The notes under the pieces: generated by a model
The model's input: the letters and a program-made list of their open reading frames with translations, nothing else
Told to the model about the DNA's origin: nothing
Database searches by the model: none
DNA from: Anaeramoeba flamelloides
Lineage: Eukaryota > Metamonada > Anaeramoebidae
Reading direction: 5' to 3'
Length of the DNA stretch: 64,000 bases
NCBI GenBank assembly: GCA_027625915.1
Contig: JANTQA010000051.1
Location: 2,666,501 to 2,730,500 of the forward strand
Part shown: positions 11,832-24,879 of the stretch, one piece after another
Numbering within the stretch: the stretch's first letter is position 1
How the letters are laid out: every line of letters starts with the position of its first letter
Made by a program: the position numbers and the translations under genes

Positions 11832-14800
11832 GATAATAATAATGATAATAATAATGATAATGATAATAACAATGACAATAATAATAAATAATAATAATAA
11901 TAATAAAAACGATTAATAAAAATAACAAACAGCAAAATGGATTAATGAATGAATTAAATTATTTTTTTATAAAAATAAAGAAAAAAATTAAAAAAAAATT
12001 TACCTTTATGACAAAATGACGAATTAAAGCACGATCTAATCTAGAGTCTTGGAATATTTTCATAACTTCCATTACTTTACTAATTTTCATTAATTCAACT
12101 AACAATTCAATTACCAATTTTTTCATTTCAAGTGCAAGTAGAATTGTATAATCAATTTTTATTAAAAGCCATTTCTGTAGGACATTGAGTGTTCTGTCTT
12201 GCAATTGCTTATGTGAGTAAATAATTTCTTTAATGAGTTCTAATTGTATGATCATAATATTTTTTGGTGAGTTATAAGCGGTTTTTGTTAAAGACATTTC
12301 GATCCATTTTAAAATGGCAACACTGATCACAGGTATTTTGATTGTTTTTTTAATTTCTTTGTAGCGGTTTTCTAAATCAGAAATGATCAAAACTTCATTT
12401 GCACAAACCCTTTTCATTGTTCGAATTGCGCTTATTGTTGATTCAATTTCCCGTTTCAACTCTGTGGAACTCATTCGATCAATATTTTCAATTTCTGAAT
12501 TATGCACAATTAACGCCAATAGGGAAATTCTTTCATTAACTACCTGTGTAACTCTTTTCTGTGGATTGAAAATATCTTCAATTAAATATTCAATTAATTG
12601 TGGAATTCTAATAATTTCAATCGGTGGTCTATTGATAAGATTATCATTTAAATATTCTAAATAGAGTTTTCTAATATCGCCAGCTGATGTATTTTGCTTA
12701 CGCAACATATTATAAACAGGTTGGCACACCTTGGAATATTTTGATATTTCTGATGTTTGGATATACATTTTCCAAACCACACTTTGATATCTATTTAAAT
12801 TATTTTATAATTAAATTATTTTACATTATATATATATGTATGCATGTATGTATGTATGTGGTCGTTAGTTAGTTAGTTAGTTAGTTAGTTGGTTAGATAT
12901 GGATAGATAGAAATATATTGATTGGCGGATTGAGGTATATTGAAGGATAGATAGAGATATATAATCATAACAATTTGTTTATTTTAGATGAAAATATCAA
13001 AAAAATAATAAAAAAAAAAAAAAGGAATAATTTTTTACCTTTCTTCAATTGTATTAATCATTTCTTGGATAATTCTTTTTAAAGATTTTGATGAACGTTC
13101 CATAACATTATTTAATAATACAATTGTATAAAGAAAATTATATTGTGTTTTACAGGATAATTCAAGTAAAGTTTTAAAAATTTTTTTTCTTTTCAGTTCG
13201 GTTTCTTTTTCCTTTTTTTGATCCTCGTATTCATTTTCTTGATTTAAATCAATTAATTTGCCAATTAAATTTGTAATTGCAACATTGAAATTTTCAAAAG
13301 TTTCCTTACCAGAAATGTTAGTAATAAGTTCATCTTCTTTTTGATTTAGTTGTGATATTTTTTGAATAGCATAATTTAAAATTAAACAATCAGGATACAT
13401 TTTATGAAGATCATTAATTAATGGTTGCCATTCTGGTGATTTGATCATGTTAGAAAGCCAAACTGGGGCAGACTATTAAAAATTTAAAAATAATTAGAAT
13501 TATAAATAAATATATATATATATATATATTAATGTTTGTGTGGAGGCATTATTAAATAATATTTATTATTTTGGATTAATATAATTAATAGGTATATTTA
13601 TATTAATTTTTAAATTCCTAATTATCGAATATTATTCTCTTTTTGATTCAAAAATTCTTGGTTTGTAATTTTCTCTTTCAAAGAATAGAAACATGATTTT
13701 AGACACAGTTTCTGTTTATTTTTTTCTTGGGGCAAATATTACATAATTTAGAAAGTCTTTTATAATTATCTAATTTACTTGGATATCAACTTATACAAAT
13801 TACCTGAAGATTATTTTATTTCTATTTTCCCCTTTCAACGTTTTATTACAATTTAATTTAAATTTTAACAGAATTTTCATTTTTTTAATTGATTGGCTTT
13901 TGAAAAAAAAAATTTTCTCTTTTATTTTTATTTGATAACTGGAATTGTAATATTTTACTTATATTTATTACAGAAACAAAATAGAGACATTAATAATTTG
14001 TCTCCCAACACACAATATAGTTTAAAAAAATGTGATTAATTACAAATTGTGAAATTTTAAAAAAAATCTACCTCCTTTATAATTTTGGTATTGCCATTTG
14101 GGAAATAAAGTGAAACAGGGAAAAAAAAGATCAACACGACTTTTAATTGCAAACTTTAATAGAATCACAGAAACCTGGTAATCCAAAATAAAGATCAATT
14201 AGATAAAAGAAAAAATAAAGGATTAAATACAAAAAGGGGGTTCAACACAATAGCAGTTTTTTTAATACTATTTTTTTGATAAGAGGTTTTTCATTGATTG
14301 ATCAATTATTAAAAATGTCTTGAAAAAAATGAATATTTTTGAGGATCTCCAAAACCACTCTAACAATTTCCATAATCAATAATATTTAAATTGTTTTTGT
14401 TGATTTGATAGAAAATAATAATGAATTTATTCTTTGAAGTTATTTGTTTCTTCTATTGATTGATTTTACTTTTCGTTTTCAGGTTCTATTAAGGGTTCCA
14501 ATTAAAAAACTTGTTTAACTTTTTTTTCAGAAAAGTTAATTTCAAATCATGATATTTGCGTAAATATTCATTTTAAAAATTAATCGTGAGAGAATAGTGA
14601 ATGAATTTTAGACAAAAGCAGAAATATTTTGAAAATTTAAAAAATTTTTCTTGTAAAACAAATGAAATCCTAAAAAAAATGGTTTTAATTTTAAAAATTA
14701 ACAAAATGAACAAAAAAAAAAGTTTGTTCAATAATCAGATCAAAATATTATTGTCTTTGGTTTTGGTTTGGTTGTCAAGATGATTGATACTTGATATCAA

Positions 14801-17800
14801 CAATAGTAACAACTTTAGATAAATCATTGTCTCTCAACTTATTGAAGTATTATATATTGATATGAATAAAAAATTTTGAGGGTTACCAAAGCTTACTAAA
14901 TCATATATATGGTGTTTCGTGAGGTTAAAACGCTTTCTTAGCTTTATTCAAGCATGAAAGGGATGATTTAAATTTTAAATATTTCATAATAACATAACCA
15001 TACAATCACAACTTAAAAAGATTGTTTGAATATCTTATTTTTTTTCTTTTTTGACTTGGCATTTACCCTTAAATTTAAATTGCATTGGAAGTTAAATGAG
15101 AGTTAAAAGGTTTTTTTTATTTTTATTTTAGTTAATCAATTACTAATATAGCAAGTGAAAATTTAAACTTTCTTCATTATTTAACATGTTAAGAATAAAA
15201 TACCATTTTTTAAAAAACTCAATGTATTCTATTCTTCAACCCTTCTTTTTCTGAATGGATTATTAATTATTTTATTTATATATTCATTTGCTACGAACTC
15301 CAAATTTCAAATAAATAAATCAAAAAATGAAATAAAAAAAAATTTTATTCAAAGAAAAAAATTTCAACTTTTTGAGATTTTATAGCTTTTCAAGATTTTG
15401 TTTATTATCGTAATTCTATGATTTTTTTCGCAATAAGATTGAGTATAATTATGATTTCAAAAAAAAATCAGGGTTTATTGGTATTATTGCAATTTTTCAT
15501 TGTATCATGAATTACTCTAATATATTAAGATCGATAAGTATCACTACATACACATATGCTCAAATCCTTATTACAACAGAATTTCTTTTCTTTTTTTTTT
15601 TTTTCAAAAGTAATTTACAGACTTTAGGTATATAATTTTTCATTTAAAAGTTATTTAGTATTGCTAAAAATCTGTTATTATTTCCATGAATTGATGACTT
15701 GAAAGCTTTGATTTTTAATCAAATGGAAAATTCATCCTCTCTATTTTTTTTTTTCTTTTAAATTTAAAAAAATTTTTTTATTTAATTTTTCTTTTAAGAA
15801 ATAAAAGAAAGTTTACTACTATTAAAACAAAATAAATCAATGGATTTTTTTTTTATTTATTTTTAATTGGTTTAATTCCCCATAAAATAATACATTTTCC
15901 TTAAAAAAAAAAGTTGGTATACCATTTGATTTTTGGAAAAGATTTTTTCTACTTTTTCAAATTATAATTTTAATACAGATCATTTTCGTTTTGGTTTTCC
16001 ACATAAAAAAAAGTGGAAAAAAAGATCCCTAAAAAAGCTAGCAAACTTAAATCAGACAATTGTTAGGCTTATCATACCAGTTGCATTTTTTTATGAACAG
16101 TCACAAAAAAATTTAAAACGAAATTTCACCAAAGAATATGAAAAAATCAAACTTTTTATTGGTTACTTTGTGTAACAAATATGTTGAAAATAATGAATTT
16201 TCTTTGTTTGAATCATCACATCAACACAATACTTTTTGAAATACCACGTCCCAATTTGATTAACCAGAAATTTTAAAAACCACTGTCAAAATGGGCTCAC
16301 AAAGAAATTAATGGGTGGCATTGTTCTGAACAAAATTTCTTGACTGCACGTTCCAGTTTAAGCTTGTTTTTGAAACAAAAAATTTTTTAATATTTTTTAC
16401 AGGCGTTTTCACAATAATTTCACAACTGAGTGGTGAACTGGAACAGAAAAATCAATATTGTAACAAATGTTTGAAGTGAGTAAAAACTACATACAAACAA
16501 TTTTTAAACAAATAAATTTTTATTATATTTTATTTTTGTGGATTTTTTGTGAAAAATTAAAATTAAAATGCTGTCGAATTAAAAATTTTTTTGTTATACC
16601 TTTTTAAAATGTCATTCATAAATAAATGTTTTGAAATTTTATGAAATTTCAAATTTTTATGATAAAAATAAGCTTAGTTTTGGAATATTTTTTATAAAAG
16701 TTGTTTTTTTAATTTTAAGTTATTCCATCATAATAGCAATATATATATATATATATATATATAAACTAAATTCCAAAAATAGGGGCCCAAATTTCAAGAT
16801 CTCGTTCTAGAATCATTGGATTTCAATATGATGTTGGGCAGTTGATTAATGATGTAATTTAAATAAAATTTTCTACTTCATAATTTACTGTCCAAACTTT
16901 TGACTGAAAAAATGGAAGAAAATAAAAAAAAATTTTCAAACAATCAGATGACAATATGATTTTTTTTTTATTTGTTAGTTTCTTCAATCAAATAGTTTCA
17001 GATGTCAATTTTTTCTTCACTGATTTACATTTAATATTTTTACATGATGAAAAATTTCAATTTAATTCTCAATCAAATTACTCTTACAACCGAAAAAAAA
17101 TTCGATAATATCCAGATGTTGTAAAATTTTGGATGATTTTTTTAGCCAAATTTTTGTACAAAAAAATGAAATAGATTTTTTTCAACGTATAAAAATTTTT
17201 AAAGAAGACACCTTGTTAGTATTTAATCTTCTGATGATTATCCATCAACTTCTAGTTTATTGATGATTATTTACAGGGTTCCTCATATAATTAGTTTAGT
17301 GAGTATAATTTGAAAAACTGGGCCCTTATTTTTCGAAAGTAGTTTATAAGCTATTTCCAAGAATTTGGGGCAAATTTATTTTAAAATATATTTATGTAAC
17401 CCATTCTTCAAAAAAGGATTTAAATATATAAAATCATTAACCACCATTTATAGATTCTTTATAATAATTCAATTTGTTTTTTAATATTGTATTGCAGAAA
17501 TAAAATAGATTAAAATTAATGATCTCGATTTTATCTGATATTTTTTTATGGTTAAAATTGGTGTTTATTATTTTCTTTTTGATCGAAAAAAAATATTTTC
17601 ATAGCTTGTATAATCTCAATAATTTTTACAATATAATTAAAAACATATAACTGCGTTTTCGTGTTTAAAAAATCATTTGTTCCCTTTCCATATTTCCGTT
17701 TTTTTATTGAAATTGGTCGTACATTGCTTTAACCAAAAAAAGTGCTATTTTTTTTTTCATTTTTTGAGAATATTTCAACTAACATGCTTTGAATTAAATA

Positions 17801-19836
17801 CATAAGTGGTTTATTCAATTGATATTAATATTAAACTTAATTTGGTATAGTTGATTAATGATTACCGTCACTAAAAAAGATTATTTTTTATGAAATGTAA
17901 AAAAAAATGCCCCACTTTTTTGGAAATACCTTATATATCTTTTAATATTTCTAATCCACCATGTAATTATTGTTCAAATAAATCATCAAAATTAAATGCA
18001 AGTGGATTTGATCTTCGCAATATCCTAATGAGAAGAAAATCTTGCAATTTGAACAAAATATTTGAAATTTCTTTGCCTACAAATTAAAAAAATAAAAGTA
18101 ACAAATTTTGCAATACTGGTATTTGAATAATAAATGGGAAAAAATTTTCACTTCCTTTTCAATATCATTCTTTTTACTAAATTAAGTTCTCTAAAACTAT
18201 GTAAGTTGTAATTTGTGGTCTCTATTTGAAAAAGGGGATGAAAATGAAGTGAAAATTTTTCCCGTTTATAATTCAAATACCAGTAGTTGATTTATTGCTA
18301 AGGGTTTAGTATTAAAAAACACTTTATTTGTTCAAGAGTGAATTTTGAAATGACTAAATCCGCAACTTCTAATTCAACGGGTGTGTACAGTTGTATGGGG
18401 CATTTTAAACTTAATTTTCTTTTCTAAAAAAGGGTTGAATTAAATTTTCCAATAGTTATCTTAATTAGTTTCTTCTATTTTTCACAAAAAAATTATTTGT
18501 TAACCTTTTAAAATCATAAGTTAGTGAGGACAACAAATTCCCTAAAGATCAAATATTATAACTTGCAGATTATGGCCTTCTATCTTCTTGGTTCCAAAAA
18601 ACCTTTTGTCGGTTTGATTTATTAATTTTAAATCAAACTTGTTTTATTATATTGTCCAACCTTTCAAAACAGAAACATTGCTCACAAAACAACAAAAAAT
18701 GAAGAAAAATTATATTTTCCATTTACAATCAAAGTAGTTGTTTGTTAGTTGACAAAATTTTGATTAAATTTCATTTTTGGAAAAATTAAAAACAATTGGA
18801 ATGTTTCATTGGAAATACAATTTGGGTTGTGATATTCAAGAAAAGAATTTTAATTTTTTTTGTTTCATCAAAAATTGAAAATAAAGATACGTTAAGAGAA
18901 TTGACAATTTTGTGATTTATGTTCAGAAAACTTTTCTTGAAAAAGAATTCAAATTTTGAATTGTGAAAAGACTTTTTGGTTTAAAAATAAAAATTTATGA
19001 TTTTTGAAAAAGATCAATACATAGGATTAAAAAAACCAAGAACACGTTCCTTTTGTTGAATTTAAGATTTTCGTTTTGTTTTTTTTTTGGTACGTTAATT
19101 TTTGTGAAAAAAAAGATTATTTTTTTGATAACAAACTTGCTGTTCTGAAAGAAATAAGAGATTTGATAAGATTGGAATCAATCAAGTAACGTGTCAATAC
19201 TTTAGGTGAACTTTACATAAGATCACCAATTGAATTTTTAAAAAAAAAAAAAGTAAAACCGATCGGAAATAAAAAACGAGAAGTTCTTTTTTTGTTTGGA
19301 AAAAATAAAAAAAAAAAAAAATTTTTTGGGATGAAAACAAAACAAGAACACTCGAATCTTTTTTTGAATAAAAGTGTTTGATTGTGAAATTGTTTTTTTG
19401 GAAATTTAATTGTTCACACTAGATTCGACAATGTGAAATAATAATCTGGTGGTCAAAGAAAAATAAAAAGAAAATATAAAGTAAAACGAGTTTAAAATGA
19501 ACTTACAGTTGACTGCTTAAACAATGTGTCGACTTTTTGTGGATCGAATTGTTGGATAATTAACTGAAAAAGGTGTTGGATTATCATTTTTGTAACATCC
19601 TCAGGCTCCATCTCAAAAACATAAATATAGAGATACGAGATTAAATTAACCATTTCAGCATACCCTTTATAATTTGTAGAAAGCATAGTAATAACATCTA
19701 ATGGCTTTCCTCCGGTCTGTAAATATTCCTGAATTGTCCTCATTACTTCTGTTTCTAAAATGTAATCTTTACTACTGAGGTGCTCAGTTAACTGAATTTG
19801 CTTTGCACGCTTTTCTAATTCAGATCCCAAAGACAT
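11554..19836 (-). CDS. NELFCD: NELF-C/D (TH1) homologue, 586 residues
   Basis: NELF-C/D is a subunit of the negative elongation factor, which with DSIF holds RNA polymerase II in promoter-proximal pause. Exons on the minus strand: 19836-19507, 13472-13039, 12790-12004, 11763-11554 (TAA). All junctions keep phase. The product follows the family end to end: LSSKDYILE...YLQTGGKP...FDPQKVDTLF (exon 1); SAPVWLSNMI...YPDCLILNYAIQKIS (exon 2); PPIEIIRIP...IPVISVAILKWIE...LIRHFVIK (exon 3); and IIEFLEPPFSKSFFEIFSSFL (exon 4), corresponding to human QAPTWLEQMI, HPDCLMLNF, PPVELIRVP, FPVVAMGVLKWVD, LIRYFVTEV and APPYTSDF. The total of 586 residues is close to human (about 590). The ATG at 19836 follows an in-frame stop; the human acidic leader is absent. 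Intron 1 is 6034 nt; the others are 248 and 240 nt. Confidence 0.93.
11779..11906. repeat. Microsatellite of ATAATG/ATAATA units
   Basis: About 20 hexamer-like units of TGATAA grading into AATAAT. It lies inside the 240-nt last intron of NELFCD (11764-12003), just upstream of the last exon in transcript orientation, and makes up over half of that intron. Confidence 0.85.
14080..14520. repeat. Dispersed repeat, family J, copy 1
   Basis: About 440 bp similar to 43095-43440. Shared landmarks: AAATAAAGGATTAAATA, CAACACAATAGCAGTTT, GATCTCCAAAACCACTCT and TTCCAATTAAAAAACTT. No ORF or terminal repeat was identified. Confidence 0.55.
16762..17346. mobile_element. Tc1/mariner-like non-autonomous element, 585 bp
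   Basis: The left end TAAACTAAATTCCAAAAATA continues into GGGGCCCA and is mirrored at the right end, which ends CCCTTATTTTTCGAAAGTAG and then TTTA. TA dinucleotides flank both sides, and the left flank is an (AT)n tract, so it inserted at TA as Tc1/mariner elements do. The ends resemble those of the larger element at 56696-57754. No open transposase frame was seen. It lies within NELFCD intron 1. Confidence 0.6.
18116..18283. mobile_element. TA-flanked MITE with CTGGTATTTG ends, 168 bp
   Basis: Ends are CTGGTATTTGAATAATAAA at the left and the reverse complement of CTGGTATTTGAATTATAAA at the right. The inverted repeats extend about 35 bp (through GGGAAAAATTTTCACTTC) and are flanked by TA on each side. 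Related ends near 20090 (GATATTTGGGAAG...) and 21350 (...TTTCAAATACCCGTAG) may bound a larger relative. Confidence 0.65.
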
Positions 19837-20084
19837 TTTCAAATTAAAAGTCAAGCTTTATTATTTTTGGAGAAAAATTGACAATAATGTAAAAGGGAAA
19901 AAATGAAATCTTTTTCAAACTTTTTGTGCTTCTTTCAAAAGTAATAATTTTAAGATTGCTTGAAAAAAATCTAGTTAAGATAAAGTGTTGTTCAAATTTT
20001 TTTCTTACTGGTTTCCTTACTAACTTCTTTTTAAAGGAAATTTGAAATACAGTACATTTATATTTTCTTTTTTAAAAAATGATT

Positions 20085-21350
20085 GAATGATATTTGGGAA
20101 GGAAATGGGTAAAAATTTTCACTTCATTTTGCTATTTTTCTTTGTTTGGTAAAGTGAATTTCAAAGAAATATAGAGTTTTTTGTGATATTTGTTTTTTTG
20201 TTTGGTCTTTTTTTACTCCCTATATTAAGTACACAAAAATGAAACAAATCTTAATTACTGACAAATTGTAAATGATGAATATTTTTACTTGATTTTCCAT
20301 CTTGAAAATATTATGTTCAAGCTTAGAATAAATTATTTTATGTGGTCAAGTGTTAAGAAACTCGATAAATTTAGCCGTCCTTCAAAATATCTTTTGTCCT
20401 GGGACTGTTTGATAAGTAACAGTTCAAAGATTTATAAAAATGGAAATTGAACTAAAAATTTTTTGAAATTTCTTAGAATTGAAAAGTAGCGAAAAAAGAA
20501 AATCAAATAAACCTTGATCTCATTTAAATTTCAAATATCAGTATACAAATTAAACCCTTTTAAATTTCAACCATATAAATTAATATGTGTTTCTACTTTA
20601 TTTAAATAGCACCTTTGTTTATAGATTGGATGTACTAAGAATTCTCAACATATGAATATTTCAGAATTGATAAAAAGATATTGAAGCTGAAATTATAGAC
20701 CCGTTAAAGAGGTAGGTTCTCAATGAATTTATCAAACATACTACAAATGCTCACCAAAACTTAGATTTTTTTAAGTGTATATCATATTGTTTCCAAGAAT
20801 TAAAATAAATTAACTTTTAAAAATACAATTGTTTTAAAAATGTGAGGAATTATCAAAAACTTTTTTGGACTTTTTCTATTTATACTAAAGTGAAAAATTT
20901 TGCAGAATTACAAAATTTATGAAATATCTATATTTTACTAAGTGAATAATCAACTTTTAAATGTGGTGTAGGTGTTGGGTTCTGAAGAAAATCAAATTTT
21001 TTTTTAAAAAAATTCCATACTTTTTAAAACAAAACTTTTAGAAAGTTTTAATACTGATAAAATTATTAGAAAAAAAAGTTTTCACAATTTTAAAATGGCT
21101 ATAACAGTGTTGTAATTTTTAAGTTCTATTGTAAATACCCACCCACTACTTAACAGTAATTGGGAGTAGTATTCACTTATGAGGTAAATTATTAAAATGT
21201 ATGTAGTTTTTACTATAATATACCAACGGCTAACTAAAATGAACAAATAATTGGATTAATAACAACTTCCGTGTATTTATAAGGACGTGGTTCAAGAAAA
21301 ACAAGGAAACAGGGTGAAAATATTATTAAATTTTGAGTTTCAAATACCCG
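20085..21350. mobile_element. Possible 1.27-kb relative of the CTGGTATTTG element
   Basis: The left segment (ATATTTGGGAAGGAAATGGG then AAAAATTTTCACTTCATTTT) and the right segment (TTTCAAATACCCGTAG) are inverted and resemble the ends of the 168-bp element at 18116. The match is imperfect and the interior has no recognisable transposase. Confidence 0.3.
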
Positions 21351-21516
21351 TAGTACTTTTATACTGGTTTAATGACTTAAATGATAAAACAAAACAAGAT
21401 AAATACACTTTAGGATTTTTTCAAGGATTTGGTAAGTGAGGTTTTGGAGTATTATAAACAATAAATACCCAAAAAAAAAAAAAAAAAAAAAAAAACTCTA
21501 TTTTTATTTATAATAA

Positions 21517-21716
21517 TACAGTCAGTTCCACTTTTAAGGCACAAACTTGAAACGAAATTTAAAGCACAAAAAAATCTCAAATTAAGGCACAAAATTTGTA
21601 ATTTTTTTTTTTACAATTTATTTTACAAGTATCTTGAATTTTGTGCCTTAATTTGAGATTTTTTTATGCCTTAAATTCCGTAGCAAGTTTGTACCTTAAA
21701 AGTGGAACTGACTGTA
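21517..21716. mobile_element. TACAGTCAG hairpin element (family F), 200 bp
   Basis: Starts TACAGTCAGTTCCACTTTT and ends with the reverse complement (AGTGGAACTGACTGTA); the outer TA on each side fits Tc1/mariner-type TA target use. Nearly the whole element folds back on itself. Each arm carries two or three copies of a TTAAGGCACAAA-like motif spaced about 25-35 bp apart. No coding capacity. Confidence 0.75.
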
Positions 21717-21918
21717 ATGGAAATTAATCTTTGCCCAAAAAGAATGTAAACACCGTAAACCAATATAAATGGAAGGCAGTTATATATGTTGGTAATCAGT
21801 TGACACAATTATGTATTTCCAAAAAAGCGTGGCATTTTTTTTTTTTTGCATTTCATAAAAAATCTTAGTCTGTGGATATATTGGTTAATTAAGAATACCA
21901 ACTTAAGTTAAATATGAA

Positions 21919-22119
21919 TAAAGCCAGTTTCAAATTTAAATCACAAACTTTGAACGAAAATTAAGGCATAAAAAAAATCTCAAATTAAGGCACAAAATTC
22001 AGATTCTAGTAAAATAAATTGCAAAAATTAAAAATTCCAAATTTTGTACCTTAATTTGAAATTTTTTTGTGCCTTAAATTTCGTTGAAAGTTTGTGCCTT
22101 AAATTTGAAACTGACTGTA
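21919..22119. mobile_element. TACAGTCAG hairpin element (family F), copy 2
   Basis: About 200 bp with the same fold-back plan as 21517-21716. The left end is decayed (TAAAGCCAGTTTC), the right end intact (GAAACTGACTGTA), and the internal AAGGCACAAA-type motifs are conserved in both arms. Confidence 0.7.
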
Positions 22120-22669
22120 GATATAGAATCATATGACTAATGCATAAATTTGAATATATGCCCAATGGAATATTTCAAAAAATGAAAAAAACAATAATTG
22201 ATCTTTTTTTGGAGAAAACAATTTAAAACCAATTTTAATAAAAAACTGGAAATATGGAAAGGGTCACAAATGATTTTTTAAACAATCAAATAGAGTTATA
22301 TGTATTCAATTCTATTGGAAAATTTAATGATATTAAACAAGTTATGAAAACTATTTTTTCAATTTAAAAGAAAATCATAAACAATAATTTTTACCCTAAT
22401 AAAATATAAGATAAAACCGATATCAGAAAATTTAATATCTTTTCTTTATTTCTTACAATACTAAGAAAAATTCAATTATTATCAAGAATCAATAAATTGT
22501 AGTTAATTATTTTCAATATTTAAATACTTTTTTCAAAGATCGAGTTAAATAAAGATATTTTATAATAAATTTGTTCCACTTTTTTGGAAATAGCTTACAT
22601 CCTTGATTACAATACCAGCAATAATTATTAAAATATAATATAAGATATGCTTTTGGGAATAAATTTAAA

Positions 22670-22863
22670 GTAAAATACACTTTTAAGACCAATTTCGAAC
22701 GAAATTTAAGTCATATGTAAAAATCTCAAATCAATACACAAAATTTTAATTCTAGTAATCTAATATGTGTTAAAAATAATTCCGAAAAATGTACTTTAAT
22801 TTGGGATTTTTTTGAATCTTAAATTTCCTTGAAAGCTTGTGTCTTAAAGTGGAACTGTACATA
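22670..22863. mobile_element. TACAGTCAG hairpin element (family F), eroded copy 3
   Basis: Recognisable by the order of motifs (ACTTTTAAGACCAA, ACGAAATTTAAGTCA, TTTGGGATTTTTTTG, TTGTGTCTTAAAGTGGAACT) but with both termini and several motifs changed. Confidence 0.5.
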
Positions 22864-22954
22864 AATTAACAAAGTAAAAAATAAAACCCTTTTAAAAATA
22901 TTTATCATTAAAAGGTAGCTCTATGATCTTTTAACCACCTTTAAAAAAAAAAAA

Positions 22955-24175
22955 GTTTTTTTTTAGTAACAAACCAATCTTATTTAACCCCAAAGATAAT
23001 GATGCACTTATTTGCACAAGGTTTAAATTAAATTTGATAAAAAAAAACATTCTTCCTTTTTAGAGAAATGAATAATCATTATTAAAAGATTTCATTTTTT
23101 TTTTAATTAATTTTTCTGTTAAAATAGATTTAATCCCTTTTTGTTTGGTATAAATTTTTAGATCAAAAAATCAAAAAGTAGAAAAATTAGTAAAATATTT
23201 TTTTAAAGAAACCCCACTTTTAGTCATTTATAATAGTTTTTATCAATAAATAACACTTCAAATTAAATAATTTTTTACAAATAGAATAAAAAATCAAATT
23301 TTGAATACCCGCGGATCTAAAAAATTGGCTATTTATTGTATTCACCCAAAAATAGTATATTTCAAGAAATTTAAAAGATTAGATCATTTTTTTTTGAAAT
23401 ATTAAGATTATAATTAATGAACCGTTTTTAATTAAATAAGAACTTTCCTCAGATTTATTATTTTTTTTTTCTGGTTATTAATTATAATTCATTATAATTG
23501 TTTAAAAAACATTTAACCATTTTTGAAATAATAATAAAACATCTGAACACTCTTAATCTTTGGGTTTTTATTATCCACGAAAATAATTCAAACCAATTCA
23601 TTTATTATTGATTAAAAACAATCAAATTAAAAAACAATTCTATACGTTATAAGTTGAATTTTTCTTGTTTTAAAAAAGTATTTTGGGGGAATTTTTAATT
23701 TGAAATTTTGGTTTTTTTTCTTATGTTTTTTTTTATTCAATAAATTGAAAAAATTGATTTCAACTGTTCTTGGAATCAAAAAAATATCTTTTTTAAAAGT
23801 TTAAAATAATTATTTTAATTTTCTTGAAATTAAGTCGATTTCATATTTTTTGTTCTTTTGAACTTTGTGGTTTCATTTGCCAAGTTAATTTATATACACT
23901 TCCCACAGACAATTTGATTGTGTTCTCTATTAAAAAAATATTTTTTTTAAAATATTTTAGAGATAGACTAGATTTTGAACTTTTCAAAAATGAGAAAAAT
24001 AGACCAATATTTTAAAAAATAATATTATTCATAATTGAAAATAGCATAAAAACCTAGTCAGTATTAATTAGATATTTACTATGTTTTGAAATTTCGAGAT
24101 ATTATATATATGTATATTTTAGAATTTACTATTAGATTTATTGGAGGATTTTTTTAAGTTTACCAATTACTTAAC
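22955..24175. mobile_element. Eroded copy of the TTAA element at 27511
   Basis: About 1.2 kb colinear with 27511-28723. Shared segments include AGAGAAATGAATAATCAT, AAAAGATTTCATTTTT, TTTGAACTTTTCAAAAATGA and GGTTTCATTT. Both copies have broken, AT-rich frames; the longest (23824-24015, 63 codons) is disrupted in the other copy. The ends are decayed. Confidence 0.5.
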
Positions 24176-24879
24176 TTTCAGAAAATAACATTAACTTTAG
24201 AAAAAATTCTTTCATTTTGTTTCTAAAAGTAAAAAAAAAAAAACGATTATTTAAGCACAATTACTATAACAAACCCCGATGAATAACAATTGAATCATTG
24301 TGAAAATGGATACTTTTATCAAGCCAATATAACATCCAACACTCTGAAACTCAAAAAAATTCATATTTATAAAAATTTAGAATCATTAAACATTGGAAAA
24401 ATTATCAAAAAATCCCCCAAAAAAATCAAATACATAACTTTTATTTGAAACCATGTTCTTGCTTGTTAGACTGTACTCTTATGAAATATCATAATGTTAC
24501 TCAACAATTTTCCCGTTAAAGCCATTCACTGGCAATGGGTGAATTACACACGTTTAAATGATATGAATGGATTTTTGTAGAAAAAAAAAAATTTTTTGAC
24601 AAATTCAAAATCAAAATTATTTTTTACATATTTTTTACTTTTTCCACTTTTATTTTGATTATTTAAACTTAATTTTTTAATATTTTTTTTTATTATACAA
24701 TCTAAAATTACACTCAGTCAAAAAACTGTATACAAACGCCATCGAAACATCATGAAATAATTGTAGATGAATGGTGTTTATTTCTATTTGAATTTTCTGA
24801 AGGTCTTTAATTGAAAATCAAATTTAACATTGTTAATTTTTTCGATTAATTCTTTTAATTTTTTTTTTTTTCAATTTTA

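Larger units (their letters stand above)
13473..19506 (-). other. NELFCD intron 1, 6034 nt, holding transposons
   Basis: Donor ACT|GTAAGT at 19506 and acceptor AATAG|TCT at 13473, phase 0 on both sides, joining DTLFKQST to SAPVWLSNMI exactly where human NELF-C/D is continuous. The intron holds a family J repeat (14080-14520), a Tc1-like element (16762-17346) and a small TIR element (18116-18283). Short ORFs inside (15933-16175 plus strand, 80 codons; 17890-18087 plus strand, 65 codons) resemble nothing I know and are within chance length here. No nested gene was recognised. Confidence 0.85.

Noticed and set aside
15933-16175. 80-codon plus-strand ORF in NELFCD intron 1 as a nested gene
   Set aside because: Within the length expected by chance here, Lys/Phe/Asn-rich, no homology recognised, no splice or start context to support it.
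17890-18087. 65-codon ORF MKCKKKCPTFLEIPYISFN... as a small Cys-rich gene
   Set aside because: Chance length; its 5' part (CCCACTTTTTTGGAAATA) resembles a non-coding stretch near 22575, suggesting repeat sequence.
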